From: an uncultured Bacteroidia bacterium
GTDB lineage: Bacteria > Bacteroidota > Bacteroidia > Bacteroidales > Prolixibacteraceae
Assembly: GCA_903927965.1 (NCBI GenBank)
Contig: CAIYPA010000530.1
Coordinates: 1 to 41,322 of the forward strand
Direction: 5' to 3'
Length of the DNA: 41,322 bases
A program made the position numbers and the translations under genes. Shown here piece by piece: positions 1 to 7,368 of the stretch. Each line of letters starts with the position of its first letter. Position 1 is the first letter of the stretch. The notes below the pieces were generated by a model that worked only from the letters and a program-made list of their open reading frames with translations, was not told where the DNA came from and did no database searches.

Positions 1-233
1 AACCAGTCCAACGACAAAACCCGCCACCCATTTTGGGCGGTGATGCTCCCTCCAAGATAAGCCACCTTGATTGAATCGCCATGCAGGGCTTTTGAAAAGA
101 AATTGGGCAATCCACCCCTGACAATCAGTTCATTAAAATTGTTTTGATTGGAATTTTCTTTTGTAATTCCAAATGAAAGGGAAGCGGTGGAAACCGTTAA
201 GATGATAAGAACAAGGGAATATTTAAGGTTCAT
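1..233 (-). CDS. SGNH/GDSL-type hydrolase, N-terminal fragment (runs off the window)
   Basis: Reading the minus strand from the ATG at 233 gives about 77 residues before the window edge, with no stop. The first ~22 residues are a hydrophobic Sec-type signal peptide. Near residue 58 comes VAYLGGSITAQ, which matches block I of SGNH/GDSL hydrolases, where the Ser after GG is the nucleophile. Secreted SGNH proteins in Bacteroidota carbohydrate loci commonly deacetylate or de-esterify glycans, so this protein probably removes acyl groups from the polysaccharide attacked by the neighbouring GH3; that role is inferred. It is on the same strand as the GH3 gene and downstream of it, separated by a 94-bp inverted-repeat element. 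The rest of the catalytic domain (Asp/His block) lies outside the window. Confidence 0.75.
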   Translation of the reverse strand, partial: MNLKYSLVLIILTVSTASLSFGITKENSNQNNFNELIVRGGLPNFFSKALHGDSIKVAYLGGSITAQNGWRVLSLDW

Positions 234-280
234 TTTTTTATCTTAATATGATGATTCTGCTTAGCTAGAAAAAAGTATTT

Positions 281-374
281 TGCCACAAAGTCACAAAGAC
301 TCAAAGTTGCACAAAGGTTAAAATGATGAAATTCAAATCTTTGTGACTCTTTGTGCCTTAGCGTCTTAGTGGCA
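281..374. repeat. Imperfect inverted repeat built of CAAAG units, copy 1
   Basis: The left arm begins TGCCACAAAGTCACAAAG and the right arm, read on the other strand, begins TGCCACTAAGACGCTAAG. The arms are about 36 bp, separated by about 22 bp, and the CAAAG/CTAAG units recur roughly every 10-11 bp. It lies between the GH3 gene and the SGNH gene. A second full copy is at 31641-31733 and a single arm at 22871-22906. It is a dispersed intergenic palindrome that could form a long hairpin in the transcript; its function is unknown. Confidence 0.8.
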
Positions 375-422
375 TTGGTACCATTGGTGAATATTAAACA
401 ATGAAGTCATTTTTGTAAAACA

Positions 423-3035
423 TTACTTTACTTCAATGGTATCTCCCGTTAACTTGATGGTTTTGGAAACAGAATTATTGCTGGAAGATGCGGCACCAAC
501 CTTTATTTCGTATGTACCTGCTTCAAACATTTGTTGTTTGTCGATATTGGTGATGGCAAAATCGGCAGGAGTCAAGGTGAAGGTGACCGTTTTTTGCTCG
601 TCTTTTTTGAGCATGACCCTTTTAAACCCTTTCAAAGCCTTCATCGGAACATGTGTCGAGGCTGTTTTGTCCGAAACATACAATTGCACAACCTCTTCGC
701 CATCCATTTTGCCTGTGTTCTTTACATCGACCGTAACCGTTACCGGGGATTTTGTGTCAAAAGTGCCGGAACAGGCGATGTTGTTATAAGCAAAAGTGGT
801 ATAACTCAGGCCATATCCAAAAGGATAAAGGGCTTCCCCATTGAAATAGCGGTAAGTACGCCCTTTCATATCGTAGTTGGAGAAAGCAGGAAGGTCGTTC
901 ACCGATTTGTAGAAAGTGACCGGCAACCTTCCGGATGGATTCATCTCACCAAACAACAATTTTGTAAGTGCAGTTCCAGTGGTTTCGCCAGGATAAAATG
1001 CCTGAACGATAGCCGGAAGGTTCTGCTCTTCCCAGTTCATGGCTACTGCACTCCCACTGAAATTGACATATACAACTGGTTTTCCTGTTTTTTGGAGTTC
1101 CATCAGCAAATCTTCCTGAACTTTGGGAAGGTCAAGCGATGTACGGTCGCCATGTGAGAAACCATCAATGACCAAAGGCATCTCTTCCCCTTCAAGCTCG
1201 GCTGAAATGCCACCGCAAAAGATCACAACATCACCCTTTGCAGCCGCGTCAAGTGCTTCCTGCCGGTAGTCGCGCGACATTTCAGACCATGACAATTTCG
1301 CAGATGGTTCAATGCTGTTTGTATAGGGTGAACTGGTTACCTTAAATTCGGCAACGATCTGGTATTCACTCCCTTTCTCAAGTTCGATCCCTTTCTTTGC
1401 AACGGACACATCATTGATTTTCAACCTTGCATTTCCACCAAACTGATAGGTAGCAGTTTTCTGGGGAACCAGCGTGCCGGTCCAACGCACGGAGAATTGA
1501 TCTTCAACAAGATTGCTGATGGGCGAATTCATCCAGTAAAAATCAATCTTGGGATCGATCCTCACCAGTTTGGGCGCCCCTTCAAATCTTGGGTTATTGA
1601 AATATTCAGCTTTGAGACCCTTCACAAGTTTTTTGTTTTCCAGATGGAACAAACAATTCTCATTAACGATTTCAGGATCTGTAAATACACCGGGTACGAT
1701 CGGGCAACCTGGTGTATAGAAAACGTTCTGGACACCAAGCTTTTCGCGCAAAGCAGTCAAAGGGGTAACCGGATGGATGGGGTTGCCACTGTAATTTCCA
1801 ATCAAGATGGCGAAATTGTTGGCATTCGGACCGATCAAGGCGACTTTCTTCACATTTTTGAGTGGAAGTATCCCGTTGTTTTTGAGCAGCACCAATGATT
1901 TTTGGGCCGCTTCGAGCGAGAGTTGGAGGTGTTTTTCGGAACCGACTACTGAAAATGGGATTTTTGTAAAGGCCACCTGATCGTCAGGATCGAACATGCC
2001 GAGCATAAATCTGGCGCGGAACAACCGTTTGACAGAGGTGTTGATATCACTTTCATTGATCATCCCAACTTTGATGGCCGAATCGAGATTGCTGGTCAAG
2101 AACGCCCTCGAACCTTCGCAGTTAAGGTCTGTTCCGGTTGACAACGACCATCCCCATGCCTGGGTTGACGTTGGGACGACATGGTGTGCATTTTTTGTGT
2201 AGAAATCGGAGATCGCCCCACAGTCGGATACGACATAGCCGTTGAACCCGAAACGTTCGCGCAAAATGGTGCTCAGCAAAATGTCGTTCCCGCAGCATGG
2301 TTTATCGCGGAACCGGTTATAGGCGCACATCACCGACTGGACATTGGCTTCCTGAATAACCGCTTTAAATGCTGGAAGATAGGTATCGAACAGATCGTAG
2401 TCGTCAACAAAGATATTATCAACATGCCTTGTAAATTCGGGGCCACTGTGTACCGCATAATGTTTGGCGGTCGCCACAGTTTTGAGGTATTTGGGGTCGT
2501 TGCCCTGAAGTCCCTTGATAAAATTGACAGCCATACGGCCTGTCAGGTAGGGGTCTTCACCGTAGGTTTCCTGGCCACGGCCCCAACGCGGGTCCCTGAA
2601 AATATTGATGTTAGGGGTCCAGAAGGTCAATCCTGTGTATATGCTGTGGATATTGTTGGATAGAAAATAATTGTGCTTGGCGCGGGCTTCGTCACTGATC
2701 ACATCGCCCACACGGAACATCAGGTCCTGGTCGAAAGTGGCCGAAAGTCCGATGGCCTGTGGAAAAACAGTTGCTTTTCCGGCCCTTGCCACGCCATGCA
2801 AACATTCGTTCCACCAGTTGTAAGCGGGAACACCCAGTCTTTCAATGGGTTCGGCAGAATTGAAGAGCTGGGTGACCTTTTCTCTCAGGGTCATTCTGGA
2901 AACAAGGTCTATAACCCTTTCATCTACTGATAATTGTGTATTCTGATAAGGAAGAGTGGGTTTGTTCTGGCCGAACAGGACACCGCACAGCAACAGGATC
3001 ACAAATCCGGTCGCTGAAAATTTTTTGAGTCTCAT
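423..3035 (-). CDS. GH3 family beta-glycosidase with inserted PA14 domain (beta-xylosidase/beta-glucosidase type)
   Basis: Predicted periplasmic exo-acting glycosidase of family GH3, 870 aa with a Sec signal peptide (residues 1-22). The N-terminal TIM barrel covers about 40-350 and contains YNWWNECLHGVAR (72-84), KHYAVHSGPE (191-200) and the nucleophile motif GYVVSDCGAI, which places the catalytic Asp at about 271. The C-terminal alpha/beta sandwich is interrupted by a PA14 domain at about 474-590. The acid/base Glu is probably one of those in SAELEGEEMP (about 611-620). An FnIII-like domain closes the protein (about 770-860). The YNWWNECLHG signature and PA14 insertion are typical of Bacteroidota GH3 xylosidases/glucosidases; the exact sugar cannot be read from sequence. 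The length fits a PA14-containing GH3. No clear TAnnTTTG promoter was found upstream on the minus strand. Confidence 0.9.
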   Translation of the reverse strand: MRLKKFSATGFVILLLCGVLFGQNKPTLPYQNTQLSVDERVIDLVSRMTLREKVTQLFNSAEPIERLGVPAYNWWNECLHGVARAGKATVFPQAIGLSATFDQDLMFRVGDVISDEARAKHNYFLSNNIHSIYTGLTFWTPNINIFRDPRWGRGQETYGEDPYLTGRMAVNFIKGLQGNDPKYLKTVATAKHYAVHSGPEFTRHVDNIFVDDYDLFDTYLPAFKAVIQEANVQSVMCAYNRFRDKPCCGNDILLSTILRERFGFNGYVVSDCGAISDFYTKNAHHVVPTSTQAWGWSLSTGTDLNCEGSRAFLTSNLDSAIKVGMINESDINTSVKRLFRARFMLGMFDPDDQVAFTKIPFSVVGSEKHLQLSLEAAQKSLVLLKNNGILPLKNVKKVALIGPNANNFAILIGNYSGNPIHPVTPLTALREKLGVQNVFYTPGCPIVPGVFTDPEIVNENCLFHLENKKLVKGLKAEYFNNPRFEGAPKLVRIDPKIDFYWMNSPISNLVEDQFSVRWTGTLVPQKTATYQFGGNARLKINDVSVAKKGIELEKGSEYQIVAEFKVTSSPYTNSIEPSAKLSWSEMSRDYRQEALDAAAKGDVVIFCGGISAELEGEEMPLVIDGFSHGDRTSLDLPKVQEDLLMELQKTGKPVVYVNFSGSAVAMNWEEQNLPAIVQAFYPGETTGTALTKLLFGEMNPSGRLPVTFYKSVNDLPAFSNYDMKGRTYRYFNGEALYPFGYGLSYTTFAYNNIACSGTFDTKSPVTVTVDVKNTGKMDGEEVVQLYVSDKTASTHVPMKALKGFKRVMLKKDEQKTVTFTLTPADFAITNIDKQQMFEAGTYEIKVGAASSSNNSVSKTIKLTGDTIEVK

Positions 3036-3435
3036 TTGAGTAATAATTTGGGTTGCTGATTGGGTGCAATATTATTCAATTTTTCCTGATATTGTGGTAG
3101 GAAAGCAATCCTTTTGAACGTAAAAATCATCATCCTCACTTTTCCAATTTTTTTCATGCCCAATTTGAACAATAATAATATTGATTACTTTTAAAACCTG
3201 AAAATGATAGTAGGCTGGTCTATGATGGCTGAATAAATGGAACATTCCGGTATATTGGGACTTAAATGGAATTAAGATTGGCATTTGTTGCTTTGGATGG
3301 ACAGAAGGGTTAGATTTAAATTGGGTACATAAAGTGATTTTGAGTGTGTGACTGAAGGGGCGAAGCTGTGGAAGGTGCTTAGCATAAGGGCATTACAAAG
3401 ACTATCTTGAAATGAATAACCCTTCATTTTTAAAT
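3036..3435. other. Intergenic stretch, nothing recognised
   Basis: This lies between the divergent GH3 gene (minus) and the toxin-antitoxin pair (plus). A 70-codon minus-strand open frame at 3072-3284 has no recognisable motif and no conserved-looking start, and is taken as chance. No RNA gene or repeat was seen. The GH3 promoter must lie here, but no convincing Bacteroidota-type boxes were found. Confidence 0.5.
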
Positions 3436-3469
3436 TTTGATGAAATTAAAGGCAAAAGCATTATTTTTG
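3436..3469 (+). promoter_or_regulatory. Bacteroidota-type promoter of the first PIN toxin-antitoxin pair
   Basis: TTTG at 3436-3439 and TATTTTTG at 3462-3469 match the -33 (TTTG) and -7 (TAnnTTTG) boxes of Bacteroidota sigma-ABfr promoters, with a 22-bp spacer. Transcription would start near 3476, about 23 nt before the antitoxin ATG. Assigned from motif and position only. Confidence 0.55.
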
Positions 3470-3498
3470 TGAAATAGGGATATTATAATTGAATCATT

Positions 3499-3720
3499 AT
3501 GACTTACCAGGTTGATGTATTAAATCCAAAGGCGATTAAGCTTCTTCAGGATCTTGCTGATTTAGATTTGATTTCTATTACTCAAAATTCTGAGGACGAT
3601 TTTTTGAAAGTCGTTAACAGGCTTCGTAAAAAGGCTTCAATCAATCCGCCATCTTTCGATGAAATCACAAAAGAGGTCGAATTAGTCAGAGCTAAGAGGT
3701 ATGCCAATAAGAAAGGATAG
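3499..3720 (+). CDS. Small antitoxin-like protein paired with a PIN toxin
   Basis: A 73-residue, charged, soluble protein. Its N-terminal half reads like a short dimerisation or DNA-binding segment (VDVLNPKAIKLLQDLADL) and its C-terminal half is a basic/acidic helix (EVELVRAKRYANKKG) of the kind that wraps a toxin. It overlaps the downstream PIN-domain gene by 20 bp, the usual arrangement of VapBC-like modules in Bacteroidota. The antitoxin would bind and inhibit the PIN ribonuclease and repress its own promoter at 3436-3469. No family name is certain. It remains intact although the partner toxin is frameshifted. Confidence 0.7.
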   Translation: MTYQVDVLNPKAIKLLQDLADLDLISITQNSEDDFLKVVNRLRKKASINPPSFDEITKEVELVRAKRYANKKG

Positions 3721-4125
3721 GGTAATTATCGATACAAATCTTTGGATCAGCTTTCTGTTGACTAAAGATGTTGCAAAGCTTGACAAAATCTTCTCCGACG
3801 ATTCAATTGTATTGCTTTTCAGTCAGGAATTGCTGGATGAATTTCTTGAAGTCGCGAGACGGCCAAAGTTTAAAAAGTATTTTTCGATTTTAGACCTACA
3901 GGATTTATTGCTGCAAATACGGATAAAGGCAGAATTTGTCGTAGTAACCACATTCATAGATCTTTCCCGCGATACTAAAGACAATTTTCTTTTGTCTTTG
4001 GCAAATGATGGGAAAGCAAACTACTTGTAACAGGTGATAATGATCTTTTGGTTCTCAAGAAAATAGGTTGCACAAAATTGCTGTCTATCTCAGAATTTTT
4101 CGCTGAAAAAAGCGCGAACCTATAA
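3701..4125 (+). pseudogene. PIN-domain toxin, frameshifted near its C-terminus
   Basis: The frame opening at 3701 encodes the PIN core: VIIDTNLWISFLL with the first metal-binding Asp, a conserved Glu in LLDEFLEVARRPKF, and the DTKDNFLLSLA motif with acidic metal ligands. It stops with TAA at 4028-4030, right after KANYL. In another frame the sequence continues as VTGDNDLLVLKKIGCTKLL and ends at 4125; VTGDNDLL is the last conserved PIN motif, normally joined directly to KANYL. One missing base near 4025-4029 explains this. PIN toxins are Mg-dependent ribonucleases, and loss of the last motif should weaken or abolish activity. A sequencing error or programmed slippage cannot be excluded, although no obvious slippery heptamer is present. 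Confidence 0.8.
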
Positions 4126-4392
4126 AACAGGATTAGCGTAAGAAATGACATTTAAACGATTGGAAGATATCACAAAGTTCAAACCCAAATTACGATAAAA
4201 GGTTTCTATCAAATAAAAAGTTCGCTGGATAATTTGGAGTTTTGAAAAATAGTTTACTTTTACAGTCATATTTCAATATTGATGATAAATTCTGAAAATA
4301 GAAGCAGGTTGCAAAAATGTAGTAATTATCAAATTGGTTCGACAGGGGTTCAGAATTTATTGACAAAATTTTTCGGATAATTCCAAACGAGA
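4126..4392. other. AT-rich intergenic stretch before the retron
   Basis: No gene or repeat was recognised. A minus-strand frame of 76 codons (4190-4420) has no motif and overlaps the hairpin at 4393-4417; it is treated as chance. Base composition becomes clearly AT-rich here and stays so through the retron and toxin genes, consistent with acquired DNA. Confidence 0.45.
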
Positions 4393-4417
4393 TATAACCA
4401 CTATAACGGTGGTTATA
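4393..4417. repeat. attC-like hairpin at the 5' edge of the retron
   Basis: TATAACCAC (4393-4401) and GTGGTTATA (4409-4417) form a perfect 9-bp stem with a 7-nt loop. The outer flanks CCAAACG (4383-4389) and CGTTGG (4422-4427) are a near-complementary extension. The GTTGGCTGCAA just downstream resembles the R' side of integron attC-like recombination sites seen at cassette ends. The retron effector starts about 30 bp later, as a cassette gene would. It is too short and too degenerate to call a true attC; it could also be an ordinary transcript hairpin. Confidence 0.4.
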
Positions 4418-4454
4418 CAAACGTTGGCTGCAATTTTGAAAAACAATAAAGACA

Positions 4455-5348
4455 TTGACAAACAGTTATCAGGACATATCGAAATCAGACTGTATTCATA
4501 TCTCTAATAAAATTAGAGACGATATTTACAAACCTGCCTATACATTTAAGACAACTGTGTTTTTGTGTGGTGCGGACATAAATCAAAAAGACAAAATTAG
4601 GTATAAAATAGCAGAAGCACTGAAATGGGCGTTTTGGTATGATATAATATATCCAGAAGCTATTTTTGATGAATTGCTTTACAGTTCAAAGACAAAAGAC
4701 CTTCTTTCTCTCGAAGGACTACTTGCAGAAAGTGTTGATGCTTTAGTTATTATACCTGAAAGTCCTGGTTCTTTTACCGAACTAGGTGCATTCGCAAATG
4801 TCGAAAAGCTCAGAAAAAAACTCATATGTGTTGTTGATGAGAAATACAAAAAGGACAAAAGTTTTATAAATCAAGGACCTTTAAAATTGGTAAAGAAGGC
4901 AAATCCGTTCGGTCTTATATTTATTGATCCGAACGATGTTTCAGCCGGAGCAGCGAAGTTGATTTCTTCACTAAGTAAAATGAAAAAATTTAGTACTAAA
5001 AGGGGAGATAAAATATCATTACTTCAATTAGAGAATTTTTTACTTCCTTCAATTTACTTATTGGAACCTGTTTCTAAAAGCACTTTAGTAAACCTAGTTG
5101 CTTCGGCAACAGAAGATGAATTGAATTCCTTTCAGATGACAACGACAGCATTAACGATTTTATTAAAGAAAAAGCAAATTCAGTTGACAACAGAAGGCTA
5201 TACGCTGACAATATTAGGCCTTGAAAACTTTTTTGCATTTCAAAAAACACAAACAAGAATTAAACGACAAGACGAAAAAATTGAAATTGATAACATAAGA
5301 CTTGAAATATTAAATTTGAAAAATAGGAAAAAGAAATTGAAGGTTTAG
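4455..5348 (+). CDS. Retron effector: nucleoside deoxyribosyltransferase-like N-glycosidase with C-terminal DNA-binding region (type II-A, Eco1/Ec86-like)
   Basis: A 297-aa homologue of the effector of retron Ec86/Eco1. The N-terminal NDT-like fold (about 30-180) shows FLCGADIN (36-43), a YPEAIFDELL segment (66-75), LLSLEGLLAE, and the active-site motif PESPGSFTELGAFAN (101-115) with the probable catalytic Glu at 109. The C-terminal part (about 190-297) contains FLLPSIYLLEPVSKSTL and a charged helical end, comparable to the winged-helix region of the Eco1 effector. In Eco1 this protein forms a filamentous complex with msDNA and RT and is released on phage infection to act as an NAD- or nucleotide-cleaving toxin. 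No ATG is in phase before the conserved domain; TTG at 4455 is the best start, since an in-frame TGA lies 18 bp upstream. The order effector, ncRNA, RT matches Eco1. Confidence 0.92.
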   Translation: MTNSYQDISKSDCIHISNKIRDDIYKPAYTFKTTVFLCGADINQKDKIRYKIAEALKWAFWYDIIYPEAIFDELLYSSKTKDLLSLEGLLAESVDALVIIPESPGSFTELGAFANVEKLRKKLICVVDEKYKKDKSFINQGPLKLVKKANPFGLIFIDPNDVSAGAAKLISSLSKMKKFSTKRGDKISLLQLENFLLPSIYLLEPVSKSTLVNLVASATEDELNSFQMTTTALTILLKKKQIQLTTEGYTLTILGLENFFAFQKTQTRIKRQDEKIEIDNIRLEILNLKNRKKKLKV

Positions 5349-5352
5349 GGTA

Positions 5353-5515
5353 AGTTCTTTTTAGACGCGAAGTATATTCCAGCAATGTATTAGCGAGTGG
5401 TTGTTGTTTCGGCATCCGAGTTTAAAACTGAACTTTATTATCGCAAATTTAAAGGATAAAATCCGGTAGGTTTTATCCTTTAACTTCACTCAAAAATTGT
5501 GAAGTAAAAGGAACT
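5353..5515 (+). ncRNA. Retron msr-msd non-coding RNA
   Basis: It fills the 194-bp gap between effector and RT. The a1 arm AGTTCTTTTTA (5353-5363) pairs with a2 TAAAAGGAACT (5505-5515) over 11 bp with one G-U. The base after a1 is G5364, the expected branching guanosine (Eco1 also has TTAG at this point). The msr then has a stem-loop at about 5367-5396 and a second loop containing TTGTTTCGGCATCC (about 5404-5417), which matches the Eco1 msr loop as I recall it. The msd holds a perfect hairpin, AAAGGATAAAA/TTTTATCCTTT (5451-5461 and 5471-5481), and a smaller one, ACTTCAC/GTGAAGT (5483-5489 and 5499-5505). The RT would prime from G5364 and copy msd back from the a2 border. Exact msDNA ends are inferred. 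Confidence 0.85.
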
Positions 5516-5542
5516 GCCCGACCTCCTTCATAAAATTATACA

Positions 5543-6502
5543 ATGGCAAAAACAGAAATTATAAAACTTAATATGCTTGGATTACCTGTACTCCAAAGCA
5601 TAGATGATTTCTCTATTATTTCACATATTTCGAAATATACAATATATCAATTATCTCATCACTCTGACAAATACTATAAAACATATGAAATACCTAAAAA
5701 ATCAGGTGGTAAGAGAACAATTTGTCAACCAAGTAAGAATCTAAAAGGACTTCAATCGTGGATACTTGTGAATATTTTAAACAAAATACAAGTATCACCC
5801 TCGTGTAAAGGATTTAGAAAAGGCAGTTCAACACTTGATAATGCTTTACCTCATATTGGAGCAAACTCTATTTTGAATCTTGACCTTAAGGACTTTTTCC
5901 CAACAATATCAGCAAAGCAAATTTATAATGTTTTTAAAACAATCGGCTATAATCAATTAATAGCTACAGCATTTACAAATATTTGCACGTATGAAGAAAG
6001 GCTTCCACAAGGAAGCCCCTGTTCACCAATGCTTGCAAATTTGACAACATGGACTTTAGATTTACGAATACAGGGTTATGTAGGAAAGCGTGGAATTAGT
6101 TATACTCGTTACGCAGACGATTTATCTTTTTCAGGTTTAAATCCAGCTAAAGTTGTAAAAATTATTCCAATGATTCAGACAATAATTGATGATGAAAACT
6201 TTATTGTTAATCATAAGAAAACGAGAATTGCAAGTTCAGCAAGAGCTAAAATTGTAACTGGACTTGTTGTTAATGAAGAAAGTGTTGGAATTGGCAAACA
6301 AAAATATAAAAATTTAAGAGCAAAGATTCATCATTTGACTTTGCCAGAAGAACAGACAAATGAAAAGTTGCTTTATCATGTTACTGGTTGGCTTTCATAT
6401 CTCAACAGTGTTGACAAGGAAAGACTTAAAAAAGCCAAAAAATATATTAGCGAGTTGACCAAAAAGTTCCCAAATACATTAATAGCGAAATTGGACAAAT
6501 GA
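5543..6502 (+). CDS. Retron reverse transcriptase
   Basis: A 319-aa RT with all retron hallmarks. The palm begins with YEIPKKSGGKRTI (48-60). Retron region X is NALPH (100-104, the NAxxH motif). The first catalytic Asp is D114 in LNLDLKDFF. LPQGSPCSPMLANL (154-167) is RT domain 4. YADD (190-193) holds the catalytic aspartate pair. Retron region Y is VTGLVVN (238-244, VTGxxVN), which recognises the msr stem-loop. It makes branched msDNA from the RNA encoded just upstream and, in Eco1-type systems, keeps the NDT effector inactive until phage triggers release. The length is close to that of the Ec86 RT. It starts 27 bp after the a2 arm. Its 3' end is followed at once by repeat A (6517). The reading frame is intact, so a functional retron is expected. 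Confidence 0.95.
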   Translation: MAKTEIIKLNMLGLPVLQSIDDFSIISHISKYTIYQLSHHSDKYYKTYEIPKKSGGKRTICQPSKNLKGLQSWILVNILNKIQVSPSCKGFRKGSSTLDNALPHIGANSILNLDLKDFFPTISAKQIYNVFKTIGYNQLIATAFTNICTYEERLPQGSPCSPMLANLTTWTLDLRIQGYVGKRGISYTRYADDLSFSGLNPAKVVKIIPMIQTIIDDENFIVNHKKTRIASSARAKIVTGLVVNEESVGIGKQKYKNLRAKIHHLTLPEEQTNEKLLYHVTGWLSYLNSVDKERLKKAKKYISELTKKFPNTLIAKLDK

Positions 6503-6516
6503 GAAAATTTTCTGCC

Positions 6517-6681
6517 AATAAAATGGACTTCTTGTGGACTACAAGACGCTATCCACGCGTGCGGGATCCCTCTAGAACAGTCTATCACGTTTTCCTTTAC
6601 ATCCAGGCTGTTATCGCACTTTGCATTTATCGAAGGTTTTTGATTTTTAGCAAATTTAAAGAGAAGGATTATAGGTTGGTA
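6517..6681. repeat. Cassette-end repeat, copy A
   Basis: Begins about 15 bp after the RT stop. The first part (AATAAAATGGACTTC, then a decayed hairpin) and especially 6612-6679 match copy C at 41251-41318: I count 61 identities over 68 bp. A more divergent copy B is at 8374-8535. All three copies sit directly 3' of a plus-strand defence or toxin-type gene and have the same orientation. A 64-codon frame covering it (6499-6693) is not credible as a gene. Confidence 0.8.
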
Positions 6682-6704
6682 AAAGCAGTATGATCTGGTA
6701 GTAT

Positions 6705-6722
6705 TTAGTTGTTCGCAACTAA
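6705..6722. other. Short perfect hairpin with TTCG loop
   Basis: TTAGTTG, loop TTCG, CAACTAA. It lies in the 330-bp gap between the retron RT and the next antitoxin gene. There is no downstream U-run, so it is not a canonical terminator; it may protect the 3' end of the retron transcript. The rest of the gap (6723-6836) shows nothing recognisable. Confidence 0.4.
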
Positions 6723-6836
6723 TGATTCCACGTATTCTGTGAGTACATGCGGGTGAAATTCCCTCTAGTGATTAGATTAGTCGTAAGTTGAGAGCGCACG
6801 ATTTAAATTTTCCGGATATTTGTAAAAACTACAGTA

Positions 6837-7040
6837 ATGATTATAGAGAGAACTGAGAGTGAGATTATTATTAGGCTGCCTGGAGACATCAATATTGATG
6901 AGCTTCAAGATATGACTGATTGGTTTCAATATAAGGAGATTACACGAAATTCGAAAGCAAAGCAGGCTGATGTTGATGCACTAGTTTGCCAGATAAAAAA
7001 AGGACGTTGGGATAGACGAAAAGCATTATTGATTAAATGA
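6837..7040 (+). CDS. Small antitoxin-like protein of a second (broken) PIN module
   Basis: A 67-aa acidic/basic protein with a short strand-rich N-terminus (IIERTESEIIIRLPGDI), then an amphipathic helix and a basic C-terminus (KKGRWDRRKALLIK). The layout is typical of Bacteroidota antitoxins placed upstream of PIN toxins. Its TGA overlaps the ATG of a PIN stub (ATGA at 7037-7040), showing it once formed a translationally coupled pair. It may now act as an orphan antitoxin or be inert. It shows no obvious similarity to the first antitoxin at 3499. Confidence 0.6.
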   Translation: MIIERTESEIIIRLPGDINIDELQDMTDWFQYKEITRNSKAKQADVDALVCQIKKGRWDRRKALLIK

Positions 7041-7093
7041 GGGTAGTTGTAGATACCAATATTGTTTTTAGAGCTTTATTACCGCTTTTTTAA
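7037..7093 (+). pseudogene. PIN-domain toxin stub
   Basis: The frame reads MRVVVDTNIVFRALLPLF and then stops. MRVVVDTNIVFxALL is the canonical first strand and metal-binding Asp of PIN ribonucleases, which normally run to about 130-140 residues. No continuation of the PIN fold was recognised downstream in any frame up to the next gene, so the toxin was truncated by deletion rather than by a point frameshift. The 7094-7368 stretch holds nothing else identifiable. Confidence 0.75.
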
Positions 7094-7368
7094 TCATTTC
7101 ACAGAACCCGGAGATTTTCACCTAAACAATCCAGACTCTTCCCAGATGACAAAATTGTTTTTAGTTTCAAACTAAACAATGATAGACAGAACTATACAAC
7201 GATCTATAATAAATTGGATTGCATGCGGTTGCTCTTCATCTTCATTAAACCTACTTTTTGGGAATCGTTATATGAATCGCTATAATTTATCGGTCATTAG
7301 GAATGTAGCAACAACTTGATAATTAACACAATATTTGAGATTATTGTGAATTATTTAAACATATTATA

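Noticed and set aside
281-374. CRISPR-like array of CAAAG units
   Set aside because: Units are only 10-11 bp with no spacers, arranged as a palindrome; no cas genes are in the window.
423-2930. Several long plus-strand open frames opposite the GH3 gene (e.g. 531-1157, 2181-2663)
   Set aside because: They are antisense shadows of the GH3 coding sequence with no recognisable motifs.
4023-4032. Programmed frameshift in the first PIN toxin
   Set aside because: No slippery heptamer or stimulatory structure was seen at the junction; a simple base loss or read error is more likely.
6555-6576. MluI, BamHI and XbaI sites within 22 bp, resembling a vector polylinker
   Set aside because: The flanking bases align with repeat copy C on both sides and no other vector sequence is present. 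It is probably chance, though a chimeric join in copy A is not fully excluded.
6499-6693. 64-codon plus-strand frame overlapping the end of the RT gene
   Set aside because: It lies almost wholly in repeat copy A, lacks recognisable motifs, and the other repeat copies do not keep the frame open.
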